DNA of 64,000 nucleotides from Leisingera sp. ANG-M7 (GTDB taxonomy: Bacteria > Pseudomonadota > Alphaproteobacteria > Rhodobacterales > Rhodobacteraceae), in contig NZ_JWLI01000006.1 of NCBI RefSeq assembly GCF_000813965.1, positions 186,001-250,000 on the forward strand, given 5' to 3'. Positions 26,269 through 36,935 of the stretch are shown in pieces. Position 1 is the stretch's first letter. The number at the start of each line of letters is the position of its first letter. The notes under the pieces are model-generated. The model was given only the letters and a program-made list of their open reading frames with translations, was not told the origin of the DNA and made no database searches. Made by a program: the position numbers and the translations under genes.

Positions 26269-26883
26269 ATGACATTGACTGTGACGGATCTGGGCGTGGC
26301 CCGCGGTGGCATCCCGGTGCTGGAGGGCCTGAGCTTTGCGCTGGAGCCCGGCAAGGCGCTGATCCTGCGCGGACCCAATGGCATCGGCAAGACCACGCTG
26401 CTGCGCACCGTCGCAGGCCTGCAGCCGCCGCTGAAGGGCCGGGTTGAGGGGGCTGAGGACCAGATTGCCTATGCCGCCCATTCCGACGGGCTGAAACCAA
26501 CGCTGAGTGTGGCAGAAAACCTGACCTTCTGGGCCAGCGTCTTTGGCCGCAATGGTATAGAACAGGCGCTGGACGGGTTTGATCTGCAAGGCTTGCGCGA
26601 CCGACAGGCCGGGGCGCTGTCTGCCGGCCAAAAACGCCGTCTCGGCCTCAGCCGGATGCTGGTCACCGGCCGCCCCATCTGGATCATGGATGAGCCGACA
26701 GTGAGCCTTGATGTGAACTCCGTTGCCATGTTCGCAGACGCCGTGCGGGCGCATCTGGGGCAGGGCGGGTCCGCGCTGATTGCCACCCATATCGATCTGG
26801 GGCTGGAGGCGGAGGTGCTGGACGTCGGCCCCTACAAGGCCAGGCCGCCGGAGATCGACGATTTTGACGGAGGCTTCCTGTGA
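26269..26883 (+). CDS. ccmA: Heme exporter ATP-binding protein CcmA
   Basis: A 204-residue ABC ATPase: Walker [10 protein letters not shown] near 35-43, signature [14 protein letters not shown], Walker [13 protein letters not shown] and the H-loop IATHIDLGL. CcmA powers the CcmABCD complex that releases holo-CcmE in System I cytochrome c maturation. It precedes ccmB with a four-base overlap. A 91-base gap separates it from the Mth938 gene, so it may have its own promoter. Confidence 0.95.
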   Translation: MTLTVTDLGVARGGIPVLEGLSFALEPGKALILRGPNGIGKTTLLRTVAGLQPPLKGRVEGAEDQIAYAAHSDGLKPTLSVAENLTFWASVFGRNGIEQALDGFDLQGLRDRQAGALSAGQKRRLGLSRMLVTGRPIWIMDEPTVSLDVNSVAMFADAVRAHLGQGGSALIATHIDLGLEAEVLDVGPYKARPPEIDDFDGGFL

Positions 26884-27536
26884 TTGCGCTTCTCCTGCGG
26901 GATCTGAAGCTCGCCTTCCGCGCGGGCGGCGGTTTTGGCCTCGGTCTTGCGTTCTTTCTGATTGTGACCGTGATGGTGCCGTTCTCTGTCGGCCCGCAGT
27001 CCGAACTGCTGGCCCGCATCGCCCCGGGCGTGTTGTGGCTGGGGGCGCTGCTGGCCTGTCTGCTGTCGCTTGACCGGCTGCTGGCGCTGGATTGGGAGGA
27101 CGGCTCACTCGACCTCCTGGCCACCGCGCCGCTGCCGTTGGAAAGCACTGTTACGATCAAGGCGCTGGCCCACTGGATCACCACCGGCCTGCCGCTGGTG
27201 CTGGCGGCGCCGGTGCTGGGCGTTCTGCTGAACCTGCCGGTTCAAGGCTTCCAGTGGCTGGTGGTCTCCTTGCTGCTGGGCACGCCTGCGCTGTCTGTCA
27301 TCGGCACTTTTGGTGCCGCGCTGACCGTGGGGCTGAAGCGCGGCGGCCTGCTGATGTCTTTGCTAGTGATGCCGCTTTATGTGCCGACGCTGATCTTCGG
27401 CTCCGAGGTCGCGCGCCGCGGTGCGGAGGGCATGGCAGTGCAGACGCCGCTGCTGCTGCTGGCAGGCATCTCCGCCGCCTCCATCGCTTTGCTGCCCTTT
27501 GCCAGCGCCGCTGTCCTGCGCGTCAATTTGCGCTAG
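26880..27536 (+). CDS. ccmB: Heme exporter membrane protein CcmB
   Basis: A 218-residue integral membrane protein with six hydrophobic segments and the CcmB landmarks [39 protein letters not shown] and [20 protein letters not shown]. It starts with GTG overlapping the ccmA stop (GTGA). With CcmA and CcmC it forms the membrane complex of System I heme handling. Confidence 0.95.
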   Translation: MIALLLRDLKLAFRAGGGFGLGLAFFLIVTVMVPFSVGPQSELLARIAPGVLWLGALLACLLSLDRLLALDWEDGSLDLLATAPLPLESTVTIKALAHWITTGLPLVLAAPVLGVLLNLPVQGFQWLVVSLLLGTPALSVIGTFGAALTVGLKRGGLLMSLLVMPLYVPTLIFGSEVARRGAEGMAVQTPLLLLAGISAASIALLPFASAAVLRVNLR

Positions 27537-27582
27537 GGGCCACACAATTGAGAAACCCGTGAACAAGAGCTAAATAGCCACC

Positions 27583-28314
27583 ATGTCGATCTGGGAATAC
27601 GCCAACCCGAAGAAGTTTCTGGCCACCTCTGAGAAGGTGATGCCGGCCCTCTGGATCAGCTCTGCGGTGCTGATCACCGTTGGCCTTGTCTGGGGATTTT
27701 TCTTTACGCCTGATGACTACCGGCAGGGCTCCACTGTCAAGATCATCTTCCTGCATGTGCCCTCGGCGCTGATGGCGATCAACGCCTGGTTCATGATGCT
27801 GGTCGCCTCGCTGGTCTGGGTGATCCGCCGCCACCATGTCAGCGCATTGGCTGCCCGCGCCGCCGCCCCTGTCGGCGTGATCATGACCGTGATTGCCCTG
27901 ATCACCGGTGCCATCTGGGGCCAGCCGATGTGGGGCACTTGGTGGGCTTGGGACCCGCGGCTGACGTCCTTTCTGGTTCTGTTCCTGTTCTACCTTGGCT
28001 ACATTGCCCTGTGGGAGGCGATCGACAACCCGGACACCGCGGCCGACCTCACGTCGATTCTCTGCCTGGTGGGATCGGTCTTTGCCGTGCTCAGCCGTTA
28101 TGCGGTGAACTTCTGGAACCAGGGGCTGCATCAGGGGGCGTCGCTGTCTCTTGATGAAAAGGAGAACGTGCATGATGCCTTCTCCTCGCCGCTCTACGTC
28201 TGCATGGCAGGTTTTGTTCTCTTGTTCCTCGCCTTGGTGCTTTACCGCACCGGAACTGAAATCCGCGCCCGCCGCATCAAGGCACTGATGGCGCGTGAAC
28301 GGCTGGAGGCATGA
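27583..28314 (+). CDS. ccmC: Heme-handling protein CcmC
   Basis: A 243-residue membrane protein with the tryptophan-rich heme loop GAIWGQPMWGTWWAWDPRLTS and two flanking histidines (FLHVPSALMAIN and the NQGLHQGASL loop). CcmC loads heme onto CcmE at the periplasmic face. Six transmembrane segments are visible. The stop overlaps the ccmD start. The start has a weak ribosome site (AAGAGC). Confidence 0.96.
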   Translation: MSIWEYANPKKFLATSEKVMPALWISSAVLITVGLVWGFFFTPDDYRQGSTVKIIFLHVPSALMAINAWFMMLVASLVWVIRRHHVSALAARAAAPVGVIMTVIALITGAIWGQPMWGTWWAWDPRLTSFLVLFLFYLGYIALWEAIDNPDTAADLTSILCLVGSVFAVLSRYAVNFWNQGLHQGASLSLDEKENVHDAFSSPLYVCMAGFVLLFLALVLYRTGTEIRARRIKALMARERLEA

Positions 28315-28469
28315 TGCCCGATCTTGGAAAATACGCCGACACGGTGCTATCGGCCTATGGTGCCTCGCTGGTGCTGCTGGTTGCACTGGTGGTGCTGACG
28401 ATCCTGCGCGGCCGAAAGGTGCGCCGGGAGATGGAAACCCTGGAAACCCGGATGAAGCGCAATGGCTAA
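28314..28469 (+). CDS. ccmD: Heme exporter small subunit CcmD
   Basis: A 51-residue protein: MPDLGKYADTVLSAYGASLV, one transmembrane helix (LVLLVALVVLTIL) and a basic cytoplasmic tail (RGRKVRREMETLETRMKRNG). This is the size and layout of CcmD, which is needed to release holo-CcmE from the CcmABC complex. Its ATG overlaps the ccmC stop (ATGA) and has GGAGG four bases upstream; an in-frame ATG at 28311 is less well placed. Its end overlaps ccmG by eight bases. Confidence 0.92.
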   Translation: MPDLGKYADTVLSAYGASLVLLVALVVLTILRGRKVRREMETLETRMKRNG

Positions 28470-29001
28470 GATTTCTCCTTTGATGGCGGTGCCCGGCGTG
28501 GTGTTTGCAGGTTTTGTCGGCCTCGCGCTGGTCGGCATGTTCCGCGAGGACCCCAACAGCCTGCCGTCTGCCCGTGAAGGCCAGCCCGCACCGCCGGTGG
28601 TGCTGGATGAATTTCCCGGCAAGGAAATGTTCAGCGATGAAACCTTGCGCGACGGCACCGTGAAGCTGGTGAACTACTGGGCCAGCTGGTGCGCGCCCTG
28701 CCGGGCTGAGCATCCGAACCTTGAGGCGCTGTCCGAGGAAGGCATCCCGGTCTACGGCATCAACTACAAGGATAAACTGGCCAATGCTGAGGCCTTCCTG
28801 AATGAGCTGGGCGATCCCTATACCGCGATTGGCCGGGACGAGAAGGGCCGCATGGCAATTGACTGGGGTCTTTACGGTGTGCCCGAAACTTATGTCGTGG
28901 ATGGCAACGGCAAGATTGTGCTGCGGTTTGCCGGGCCAATCACCCAGCGGGTGATCGACAGCACCCTGCGCCCGGCAATGGAGAGGGCCGCAGCTCAGTA
29001 A
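28462..29001 (+). CDS. ccmG: Thiol:disulfide interchange protein CcmG/DsbE
   Basis: A 179-residue membrane-anchored thioredoxin with TM helix at about 8-26 and the active site WCAPC (Cys77, Cys80) preceded by VNYWAS. The cis-proline region GVPETYVVDGNGKI is present. CcmG reduces the CXXCH cysteines of apocytochrome c before heme attachment. It is the last ccm gene here; ccmE, ccmF and ccmH are not in the window. Its stop overlaps the leftward neighbour by seven bases. Confidence 0.95.
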   Translation: MAKISPLMAVPGVVFAGFVGLALVGMFREDPNSLPSAREGQPAPPVVLDEFPGKEMFSDETLRDGTVKLVNYWASWCAPCRAEHPNLEALSEEGIPVYGINYKDKLANAEAFLNELGDPYTAIGRDEKGRMAIDWGLYGVPETYVVDGNGKIVLRFAGPITQRVIDSTLRPAMERAAAQ

Positions 29002-29309
29002 GCGGTGGGCGAAGTGGCCGGCGGGGTGATCAGCGTGAAGCTGCTGAACTCTGGTTCATCGGCCGACAGGTCATAAACTCGTTCCAGGTGGGCCTGCTTG
29101 GACCGCCAGATCAGATACTCGCTGAAGGCCTCTGTGGTTTCCCACCGCTGAAACACGGCGATTTCGTTCCGGTCCGGGGACAGCATGGCTTCTGCCTGCA
29201 GACATCCGGCGTGTTTCCGGACTTCTTCCACCATCTGCTTTATAAGCATTGCCAGCTCTTCGAACTTTCCGGGCCGGGGTTGCATTCCAATAACTATAGC
29301 TTCCGCCAT
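28995..29309 (-). CDS. ABM-fold monooxygenase-like protein
   Basis: I choose the ATG at 29309, which has GGAGG five bases upstream, giving 104 residues; an earlier ATG at 29387 overlaps the preceding gene but lacks such a site. The core matches the antibiotic biosynthesis monooxygenase (ABM) ferredoxin-like fold: PGKFEELAMLIKQMVEEVRKHAGCLQAEAML, then EIAVFQRWETTEAFSEYLIW. Such proteins are quinol or heme-like monooxygenases, or binding proteins without a catalytic role. It is the last gene of a three-gene leftward cluster and resembles the first one. Confidence 0.75.
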   Translation of the reverse strand: MAEAIVIGMQPRPGKFEELAMLIKQMVEEVRKHAGCLQAEAMLSPDRNEIAVFQRWETTEAFSEYLIWRSKQAHLERVYDLSADEPEFSSFTLITPPATSPTAY

Positions 29310-29383
29310 TGAAGCCTCCGGATCTTGTGAGTTCCGGTAGTTTTCCAGCAACCCTGAAATTTCCGGTAAATTTGCGACGGCGT

Positions 29384-29722
29384 TCATTCGAAAATGCTCA
29401 GGTCCAGGTCCAGCCCTGCGCCCAGCCAGATCCCGTGATCGCGGTGATCAGCCAATTCGTCGCCAGTTTCGGGATGGGCAAATACTTTCAGACCGTTCCG
29501 ATTCAGCGCGAGCCACGGAAGAAGCGCGGTGAATTGTTCCGGCGTTGCGGCAAGCTGGCAAGACCACATGGGGTGCGGGCCGACGTTCTTTTCGTGCACG
29601 CGCCCCATCTCGACGCCGAAACGCTCGGCAGCCTGCTGGCACAGATTGCGGGCCTGGTCCGCCGTCGCAGGGTCGAAATAGATATGGGCGTGATAACCGG
29701 TGATGCTGTCCGTGTGTTTCAT
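29384..29722 (-). CDS. DOPA 4,5-dioxygenase family protein
   Basis: A 112-residue protein starting MKHTDSITGYHAHIYFDP. The family marks are YHAHIYFDP (His11, His13), GRVHEKNVGPHP (His43, His50) and NGLKVFAHPETGDELADHRDHGIWLG, with several histidines suited to binding a non-heme metal. Characterised fungal and plant relatives cleave the ring of DOPA and other catechols; bacterial members are mostly untested. GGGAGA lies nine bases before the start. It is flanked on both sides by ABM-fold genes in the same direction. Confidence 0.85.
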   Translation of the reverse strand: MKHTDSITGYHAHIYFDPATADQARNLCQQAAERFGVEMGRVHEKNVGPHPMWSCQLAATPEQFTALLPWLALNRNGLKVFAHPETGDELADHRDHGIWLGAGLDLDLSIFE

Positions 29723-29793
29723 GGTTGCAGTCTCCCAATGTAGAAAGCCGCAGGCAAGGCAGCGGATCCGAACAGTTTCTGTGCAGCCGTTTG

Positions 29794-30078
29794 CTAGGGA
29801 ACGGAGTAGGTGCGAAAGTCCTGCTCTTTGCGCATGGTAGCGCTCCGAGCGTCCAGGTCTCCGCGTTCGGCCCGCCAGTTCAGGTAGTGCTCCAAATGGT
29901 CCGGAGTCTCCCACAAATGAAAGACTGCAATTTCGAATCGGTCGTGGTTCACACCGATGTGCGCTTCCAGGCAACCCGGGAAGGCCAGGGTGTCCGGGAG
30001 CATTTTCAGAACGGCTTCTGCATGATCGTCAAATGTATCAATGTCTGGGTAAACGATTGCAAAAGCGGCCTCTTTCAT
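29794..30078 (-). CDS. ABM-fold protein, first gene of the catechol-type cluster
   Basis: A 94-residue protein with the ABM pattern: FDDHAEAVLKMLPDTLAFPGCLEAHIGVNHDRFEIAVFHLWETPDHLEHYLNW can be aligned with the second ABM protein in this cluster (same FPGC/HAGC and WET positions). It is probably the first gene of a leftward unit with the DOPA-dioxygenase-like gene 71 bases downstream. No substrate can be assigned. Confidence 0.7.
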   Translation of the reverse strand: MKEAAFAIVYPDIDTFDDHAEAVLKMLPDTLAFPGCLEAHIGVNHDRFEIAVFHLWETPDHLEHYLNWRAERGDLDARSATMRKEQDFRTYSVP

Positions 30079-30194
30079 AAGGGCGTCCAGCCTTTCAGCG
30101 AACCGCGCGGGTTCTTAACATGTATTTTGAATAAATATTTGCACAGGTAAACTGAACGGTACAGCCGGTAAAAGCCTCCGGTGATTCATCCAAT

Positions 30195-30224
30195 AAGTGT
30201 ATACAGGATACACTTTGTCCTGTG
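30195..30224 (+). promoter_or_regulatory. Two mutually exclusive hairpins containing TGTATACA
   Basis: AAGTGTAT (30195-30202) pairs perfectly with ATACACTT (30208-30215). The loop and right arm of that hairpin also supply ACAGGA (30203-30208), which pairs with TCCTGT (30218-30223). Both cannot form together. A terminator-like stem follows at 30241-30266. As DNA, TGTATACA (30198-30205) is an eight-base palindrome like those bound by GntR-family regulators. It lies about 120 bases before the first gene of the leftward ABM cluster. Confidence 0.45.
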
Positions 30225-30240
30225 ATTAACTTGCTGGCTT

Positions 30241-30266
30241 GCCCGGTGCAGGCTGCGGGCTTTTTT
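30241..30266 (+). terminator. Rightward terminator with no rightward gene before it
   Basis: GCCCG (30241-30245) pairs with CGGGC (30256-30260), followed by six T residues. No rightward gene ends nearby: the last is ccmG at 29001. It could end an unannotated small RNA or an antisense transcript. Confidence 0.5.
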
Positions 30267-30279
30267 AAACAGGGCAGAA

Positions 30280-30307
30280 AAAAACATGCACCCCGCAGGG
30301 TGCATGT
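30280..30307 (-). terminator. Terminator of acnA
   Basis: On the minus strand ACATGCACCC pairs with GGGTGCATGT (arms at 30298-30307 and 30284-30293), followed by seven T residues. It starts 25 bases after the acnA stop. Confidence 0.9.
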
Positions 30308-30331
30308 CCAATAGCTCAGATCTGGCAGGCC

Positions 30332-33019
<2,688 letters not shown>

Positions 33020-33242
33020 GGTTGGCCTCCCTCAAGAATTTGAAATCCGGGAATTCGCTGCCTGCTAAATGCATGAGGAAGATGAAGCATTCAATAGCCC
33101 AAACGCCGCAGGCGGCACTTTTGTATGCGATTGTACACATTTTTCGCGAGGCAACGCCTCATGCCGCCCTCAAAAATGATTGATTGGCCTGTTTGCAGGC
33201 AAGTCTTTAGACCTGATGCCTGACACACAGAGAAGGCGATTC

Positions 33243-33944
33243 ATGAAATTCCTGCTACCGATCGTTGCCATGCTGGGCTTTGCCATGCCGGTTTACGGCC
33301 AATCCGCAGATGAGCCTGTTGTGGTTGAACTCTATACCTCGCAGGGCTGTTCGTCCTGCCCGCCCGCTGACGCGCTGCTGCATGAGCTTGCGGCGCGGCA
33401 GGATGTTCTGCCGCTGGCGCTGCACGTGGATTACTGGGACTACATCGGTTGGAAGGACAAGTTCGCCGATCCGTCACACACCAAGCGGCAAAAGGGGTAT
33501 GCCCATGCAGGCGGGCGGCGGATGATTTATACCCCGCAGATGATAATTATGGGGCAGGACGACGTGGTCGGCGCTGATGCGCTGGCGGTTGAAAATGCCA
33601 TTGCCCGGCACCAGAAAACGCCGCGCCCGGTATCGCTGAGCGTCAGCCGGGAAGACGGGGACCTGGTGATCCGGCTGGAACCGCGGGTGCAAATGGACTC
33701 CGGACCCTTTCTTGTGCAGCTGGTGAGGTTCACTCCGCAGCGCAAGGTCAGCATTACCCGGGGTGAGCTGGCGGGCAAATCCTTCACTTACGCCAATGTG
33801 GTGGAGGACTGGCAGGTCGCGGCAAATTGGGACGGTGCCGGCAGTCTGGAGATGTCTGTTCCCGCGCCGGGCAGCAATCCCGCCGCGGTTCTGGTCCAAG
33901 CAGCACCCTTCGGCAAGATCATCGCAGCGGCACGGACGGATTGA
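33243..33944 (+). CDS. DUF1223 exported thioredoxin-like protein
   Basis: Start at 33243, preceded by GAAGGCGATTC; 233 residues with signal peptide MKFLLPIVAMLGFAMPVYGQ. The mature N-terminus carries YTSQGCSSCPPAD, a CxxC (Cys36, Cys39) in a thioredoxin-like setting, followed by LALHVDYWDYIGWKDKFADPSHTKRQKGYA, the DUF1223 hallmark. Periplasmic and probably redox-active; no function has been shown for the family as far as I know. It is divergent from acnA and convergent with the acyltransferase gene. Confidence 0.9.
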   Translation: MKFLLPIVAMLGFAMPVYGQSADEPVVVELYTSQGCSSCPPADALLHELAARQDVLPLALHVDYWDYIGWKDKFADPSHTKRQKGYAHAGGRRMIYTPQMIIMGQDDVVGADALAVENAIARHQKTPRPVSLSVSREDGDLVIRLEPRVQMDSGPFLVQLVRFTPQRKVSITRGELAGKSFTYANVVEDWQVAANWDGAGSLEMSVPAPGSNPAAVLVQAAPFGKIIAAARTD

Positions 33945-33953
33945 GCACTCGCT

Positions 33954-34886
33954 TCAGTCCACCGGGCTATCCGCCTGCCGGGCTGCCTTACCGACCGGCA
34001 CATATGGTTTCCATCGGCGGTGAATCCAGAACCATTGCCCGGTGTGCTTCCGGACAATCGATTCCAAATCCGCGCTCAGAGCCTTGGTCATGGTCAGCGG
34101 ATCTGACGGCGGCACCTCGGCATTCATCACGATCTCGAAATCCAGCCCGTTCTCCTGCCGTACGGCATAGACCGGGATCAGCGCAGCGCCGAATTTCAGT
34201 GCCAGTTCCGCGGGCACGGTGGAGGTGACAGCCGGTTTGCCGAAGAAATCGACCAGCTGGCCGCCCTGTGCATGCAGATCAGTGACAATGGCTGCGATGC
34301 CGCCTTTTTTCAGGTGGCGCACCAGCTCCACCATGCCGCGCTTGCCCTGTTCGAACATCGGCTCGCCGTTCTGCTTGATGGCGTCAACATAGTGCTCGTT
34401 GAAATACGGGTTAGCCATCCGGCGGTACAGGGCGCCCATCTGGTGGCCTCGGGCCACAAGCGCAGCGCGGGCTGCGTCATAGTTGCCGAAATGGGCGGTC
34501 GCCAGCAGCACCGGCCGGCCTTCAGCCCGGGCCGTTTCCAGGGCCTGCAGGCCAGGGCCGGTGATAGGCGCGGACCTGGCCCGTTCGTGAAAAGGTTTGC
34601 CTGCGTAGATTTCCGCAATCATCCGGCCTGCGTTGTCGCTGACGTCGCGGTACAGGTCTGCCGGGTCCAGGTCCGACAGCTCCGGACTGACAAGTTTCAG
34701 GTTGTCGCGCACACGCTTGTCAAAGCGCGCCAGCCGGCCCATGGCAGTGACCAGACGCCCCATCATCGGAACCCGCAAGCGATAGGGCACCAGCCCGGCG
34801 CCCAGCAGAAGGCCGCGCAGGAACAGGTTGCTGCCAAAATATTTGACATGGCTCCAGGTGGAGAGCTCGGAAGGATCTGCGGGCAT
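33954..34886 (-). CDS. LpxL/HtrB-family lysophospholipid acyltransferase
   Basis: A 310-residue membrane-associated acyltransferase with the catalytic HX4D as HFGNYD (His132, Asp137), then GALYRRMANPYFNEHY, VTDLHAQGGQLVDFFGKPA and a C-terminal QWFWIHRRWKP. These are the features of late lipid A acyltransferases that add secondary acyl chains from acyl-ACP, although relatives acylate other lipids. The start at 34886 has no strong ribosome site. The next upstream leftward gene is separated by 161 bases. Confidence 0.88.
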   Translation of the reverse strand: MPADPSELSTWSHVKYFGSNLFLRGLLLGAGLVPYRLRVPMMGRLVTAMGRLARFDKRVRDNLKLVSPELSDLDPADLYRDVSDNAGRMIAEIYAGKPFHERARSAPITGPGLQALETARAEGRPVLLATAHFGNYDAARAALVARGHQMGALYRRMANPYFNEHYVDAIKQNGEPMFEQGKRGMVELVRHLKKGGIAAIVTDLHAQGGQLVDFFGKPAVTSTVPAELALKFGAALIPVYAVRQENGLDFEIVMNAEVPPSDPLTMTKALSADLESIVRKHTGQWFWIHRRWKPYVPVGKAARQADSPVD

Positions 34887-35047
34887 GGCGTCTGGATATC
34901 TGCGGCGCGGAACTGCGCCCGGAAGCTTGCATCATACGCAGCAGCGGCACCGGGTACAAGCAGCTCGCGAATGTGATGCGGCACGGCGGCTGCGGCGGGA
35001 AGCCGGCTCCTCATTTAGCGCTTTTCGGCAAGTCCGCCTGATGGGTG

Positions 35048-36226
35048 TCAGCCGCCCTCTTGCTCTTCATCTTCCTCGAGTGACTTGAGTTCAATCTCGC
35101 CGGTGGCAACCAGATCGCGCATGGCGCTGATAATCAGGCTGTAGGCAGCCTCGCCATCGCTGCGCTTGACCTTGCCGCGCTCTGCCACTTCTTCGCGGAT
35201 GTTGTCGGCCATCCGGCTCGACATGTTCTTGAGCAGAAACTCGGAGGTTGCGACATCCTCCTCGTCGGTGGCAAAGGCAATGGCGGTCACCAGATCCGGC
35301 TGGGACAGGACCCGGATCAGCTTGGGCACGTCCAGCGGTTTCATCCGTTCGGAGACCAGTGCATAGGTAAAGATTGCCTTGCGCACCGACACTGCAAACT
35401 CCTCGTCTTCCTCGTCCAGTGCTGTCAGCACCTCATCTCGCTTGGCTGCGGCTGCCTCGGTCAGGACGGCGCCCAGGCGCTGGCCAGGTGTTTGGTCAAA
35501 CGCAAGATCTGGACGCGCTTCGACCTGGGCGGCCAGAGACAGGCCGATGCGGTCCACTGTGTCCGGCGTCACATTGGCGGTCTGGCTGACTGCATAGGTA
35601 ATGCGGCGGGCTACCGGCCCTGGCAGATGGATCAGCAACTGGGCTGCCTTCGCGGTATCCAATTTGGACAATAGCACGGCGGCCACCTCGGTGCTTTCGG
35701 CTTGGGCCAGTTCAGCCAGATCCTCAGGCGGCAGCTGCTTCAGCCGCTCCCAGGGGTCGCCGAACTGGCGCACCCCGGCCTCGCGGCGCAGGCGGGTGTG
35801 GGTATGACGGCTGATCTTGCCTTCCATCGCACTCAAGGCGCCAGCCAGGCCGTTGGGAAAATGCAGGCCGACGTTGTCCAGCAAATCGGCAAATTCACCT
35901 GCAACTGAATTCAGCGTTTCCCGGTCGACAATCCGCATCCGGCCCATCTGCTGGGTAAGTTCCAGCTGCAGATCGTCGGGCAGTTCCTCCAGAGGGATTT
36001 CGGCGCCCTCGTTCAGCAGCAACCGGACGATGATGGCGGCCTTGGCCTTGCCGCTGAGGCCAGACGCCGCTGCAGGACTTGCGAGCGCACCTCCGCCCAT
36101 GCCGCCTGCATCCAAGCCGCCCAAAGGCGCCGGAGCGGCGAAATCGCCCATGTCCATTCCGCCCATTCCGCCCATGTCGCCCCCGCCCAGATCCATCGGA
36201 AGCGCCAGCATATCGTCTTGAGGCAT
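35048..36226 (-). CDS. FliG-like protein, stand-alone
   Basis: A 392-residue protein. The first 45 residues are Gly/Met/Asp-rich (GGGDMGGMGGMDMG) and are not normal for FliG. The rest matches the FliG domains: N-terminal LSGKAKAAIIVRLLLNEGAEIPLEELPDDLQ, middle domain LKQLPPEDLAELAQAESTEVAAVLLSKLDTAKAAQLLIHLPG, and C-terminal VRKAIFTYALVSERMKPLDVPKLIRVLS with FLLKNMSSRMADNIREEVAERGKVKRSDGEAAYSLI. The EHPQ motif of the middle domain reads AEST here. FliG is the flagellar switch and torque protein at the C-ring. No other flagellar gene is in the window. AGGG lies six bases before the start. Confidence 0.82.
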   Translation of the reverse strand: MPQDDMLALPMDLGGGDMGGMGGMDMGDFAAPAPLGGLDAGGMGGGALASPAAASGLSGKAKAAIIVRLLLNEGAEIPLEELPDDLQLELTQQMGRMRIVDRETLNSVAGEFADLLDNVGLHFPNGLAGALSAMEGKISRHTHTRLRREAGVRQFGDPWERLKQLPPEDLAELAQAESTEVAAVLLSKLDTAKAAQLLIHLPGPVARRITYAVSQTANVTPDTVDRIGLSLAAQVEARPDLAFDQTPGQRLGAVLTEAAAAKRDEVLTALDEEDEEFAVSVRKAIFTYALVSERMKPLDVPKLIRVLSQPDLVTAIAFATDEEDVATSEFLLKNMSSRMADNIREEVAERGKVKRSDGEAAYSLIISAMRDLVATGEIELKSLEEDEEQEGG

Positions 36227-36302
36227 TCTCGCACCCTAGAAAAGATTCTTCTCAATCATTCAGGGGCAGGATAGGCCGCAAGCCGTAAAGAAAGGCTGAA
36301 GC

Positions 36303-36836
36303 CTAGTAGCTGTAGGAGGTGCCCGTCTCCAGCGCACTACGCAAAGAGGCCTCCGCCCAGCTGCCGTCGCCGCCACGGGCGCGGATTTCCTTCCATTGGG
36401 CAAGCGCTGCGCCGTATTTTCCCTGTTCGACAAAGCCTTGGCCCATGTAGGAACGCGCCAGGATGTTGTCGGGGTCTTGTGCCAGCGCCTGATCATAAAA
36501 GGCCTGCGCCAGTTCCTGGTTGCCGAGCTTGCGATGGGTGAAACCCCAGTAGGTCAGCACCATGCTGTCCTCCTGATCTGCCATTGCGCTCAGTACCGCC
36601 TGGGCGTCTTCCTGGCGTCCTGCATAGGCCAGTTCCCGGGCCGCATCCAATAACCCCTCCTGGTTCAGCGAAGACTTCCTCGGCCGCACGCAGCGTTTCT
36701 TTTCCTCGTCCCACACCCGCTTGCCTTTGCAAGTCTTGGTAGTCTCGGAGGGTTTTGGCGGGTTCCAGTCGTTGCCGCTGGCGGCAAGGGCAGCGACAGG
36801 CAGGATCAAGGCGGCGGCCAGGGCGAAAATGCGCAT
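36303..36836 (-). CDS. Exported TPR protein
   Basis: Start ATG at 36836, eight bases after GGAG; 177 residues. A signal peptide (MRIFALAAALILPVAALA) is followed by a basic segment with two cysteines (TKTCKGKRVWDEEKKRCVRPRK) and three TPR-like helical pairs (LLDAARELAYAGRQEDAQAVLSAM; YWGFTHRKLGNQELAQAFYDQALAQDP; YMGQGFVEQGKYGAALAQWKEI). TPRs mediate protein contacts; the partner is unknown. It lies 77 bases upstream of the FliG-like gene in the same direction, but I would not infer a shared role from that alone. Confidence 0.82.
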   Translation of the reverse strand: MRIFALAAALILPVAALAASGNDWNPPKPSETTKTCKGKRVWDEEKKRCVRPRKSSLNQEGLLDAARELAYAGRQEDAQAVLSAMADQEDSMVLTYWGFTHRKLGNQELAQAFYDQALAQDPDNILARSYMGQGFVEQGKYGAALAQWKEIRARGGDGSWAEASLRSALETGTSYSY

Positions 36837-36935
36837 CTTAAGCACTCCAAATGCAATGTCCGGGCCAGTTTAGCCACAGAACCACGGTTTGGATCTGTAT
36901 TTTTGTTCACAAAGGCGTTTGCCCCGGTGGCAGGA

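Noticed and set aside
29310-29387. Longer N-terminus for the ABM protein starting at 29387 with an ATGA overlap
   Set aside because: The downstream ATG at 29309 has a GGAGG at ideal spacing and starts right at the domain; the overlap is probably chance.
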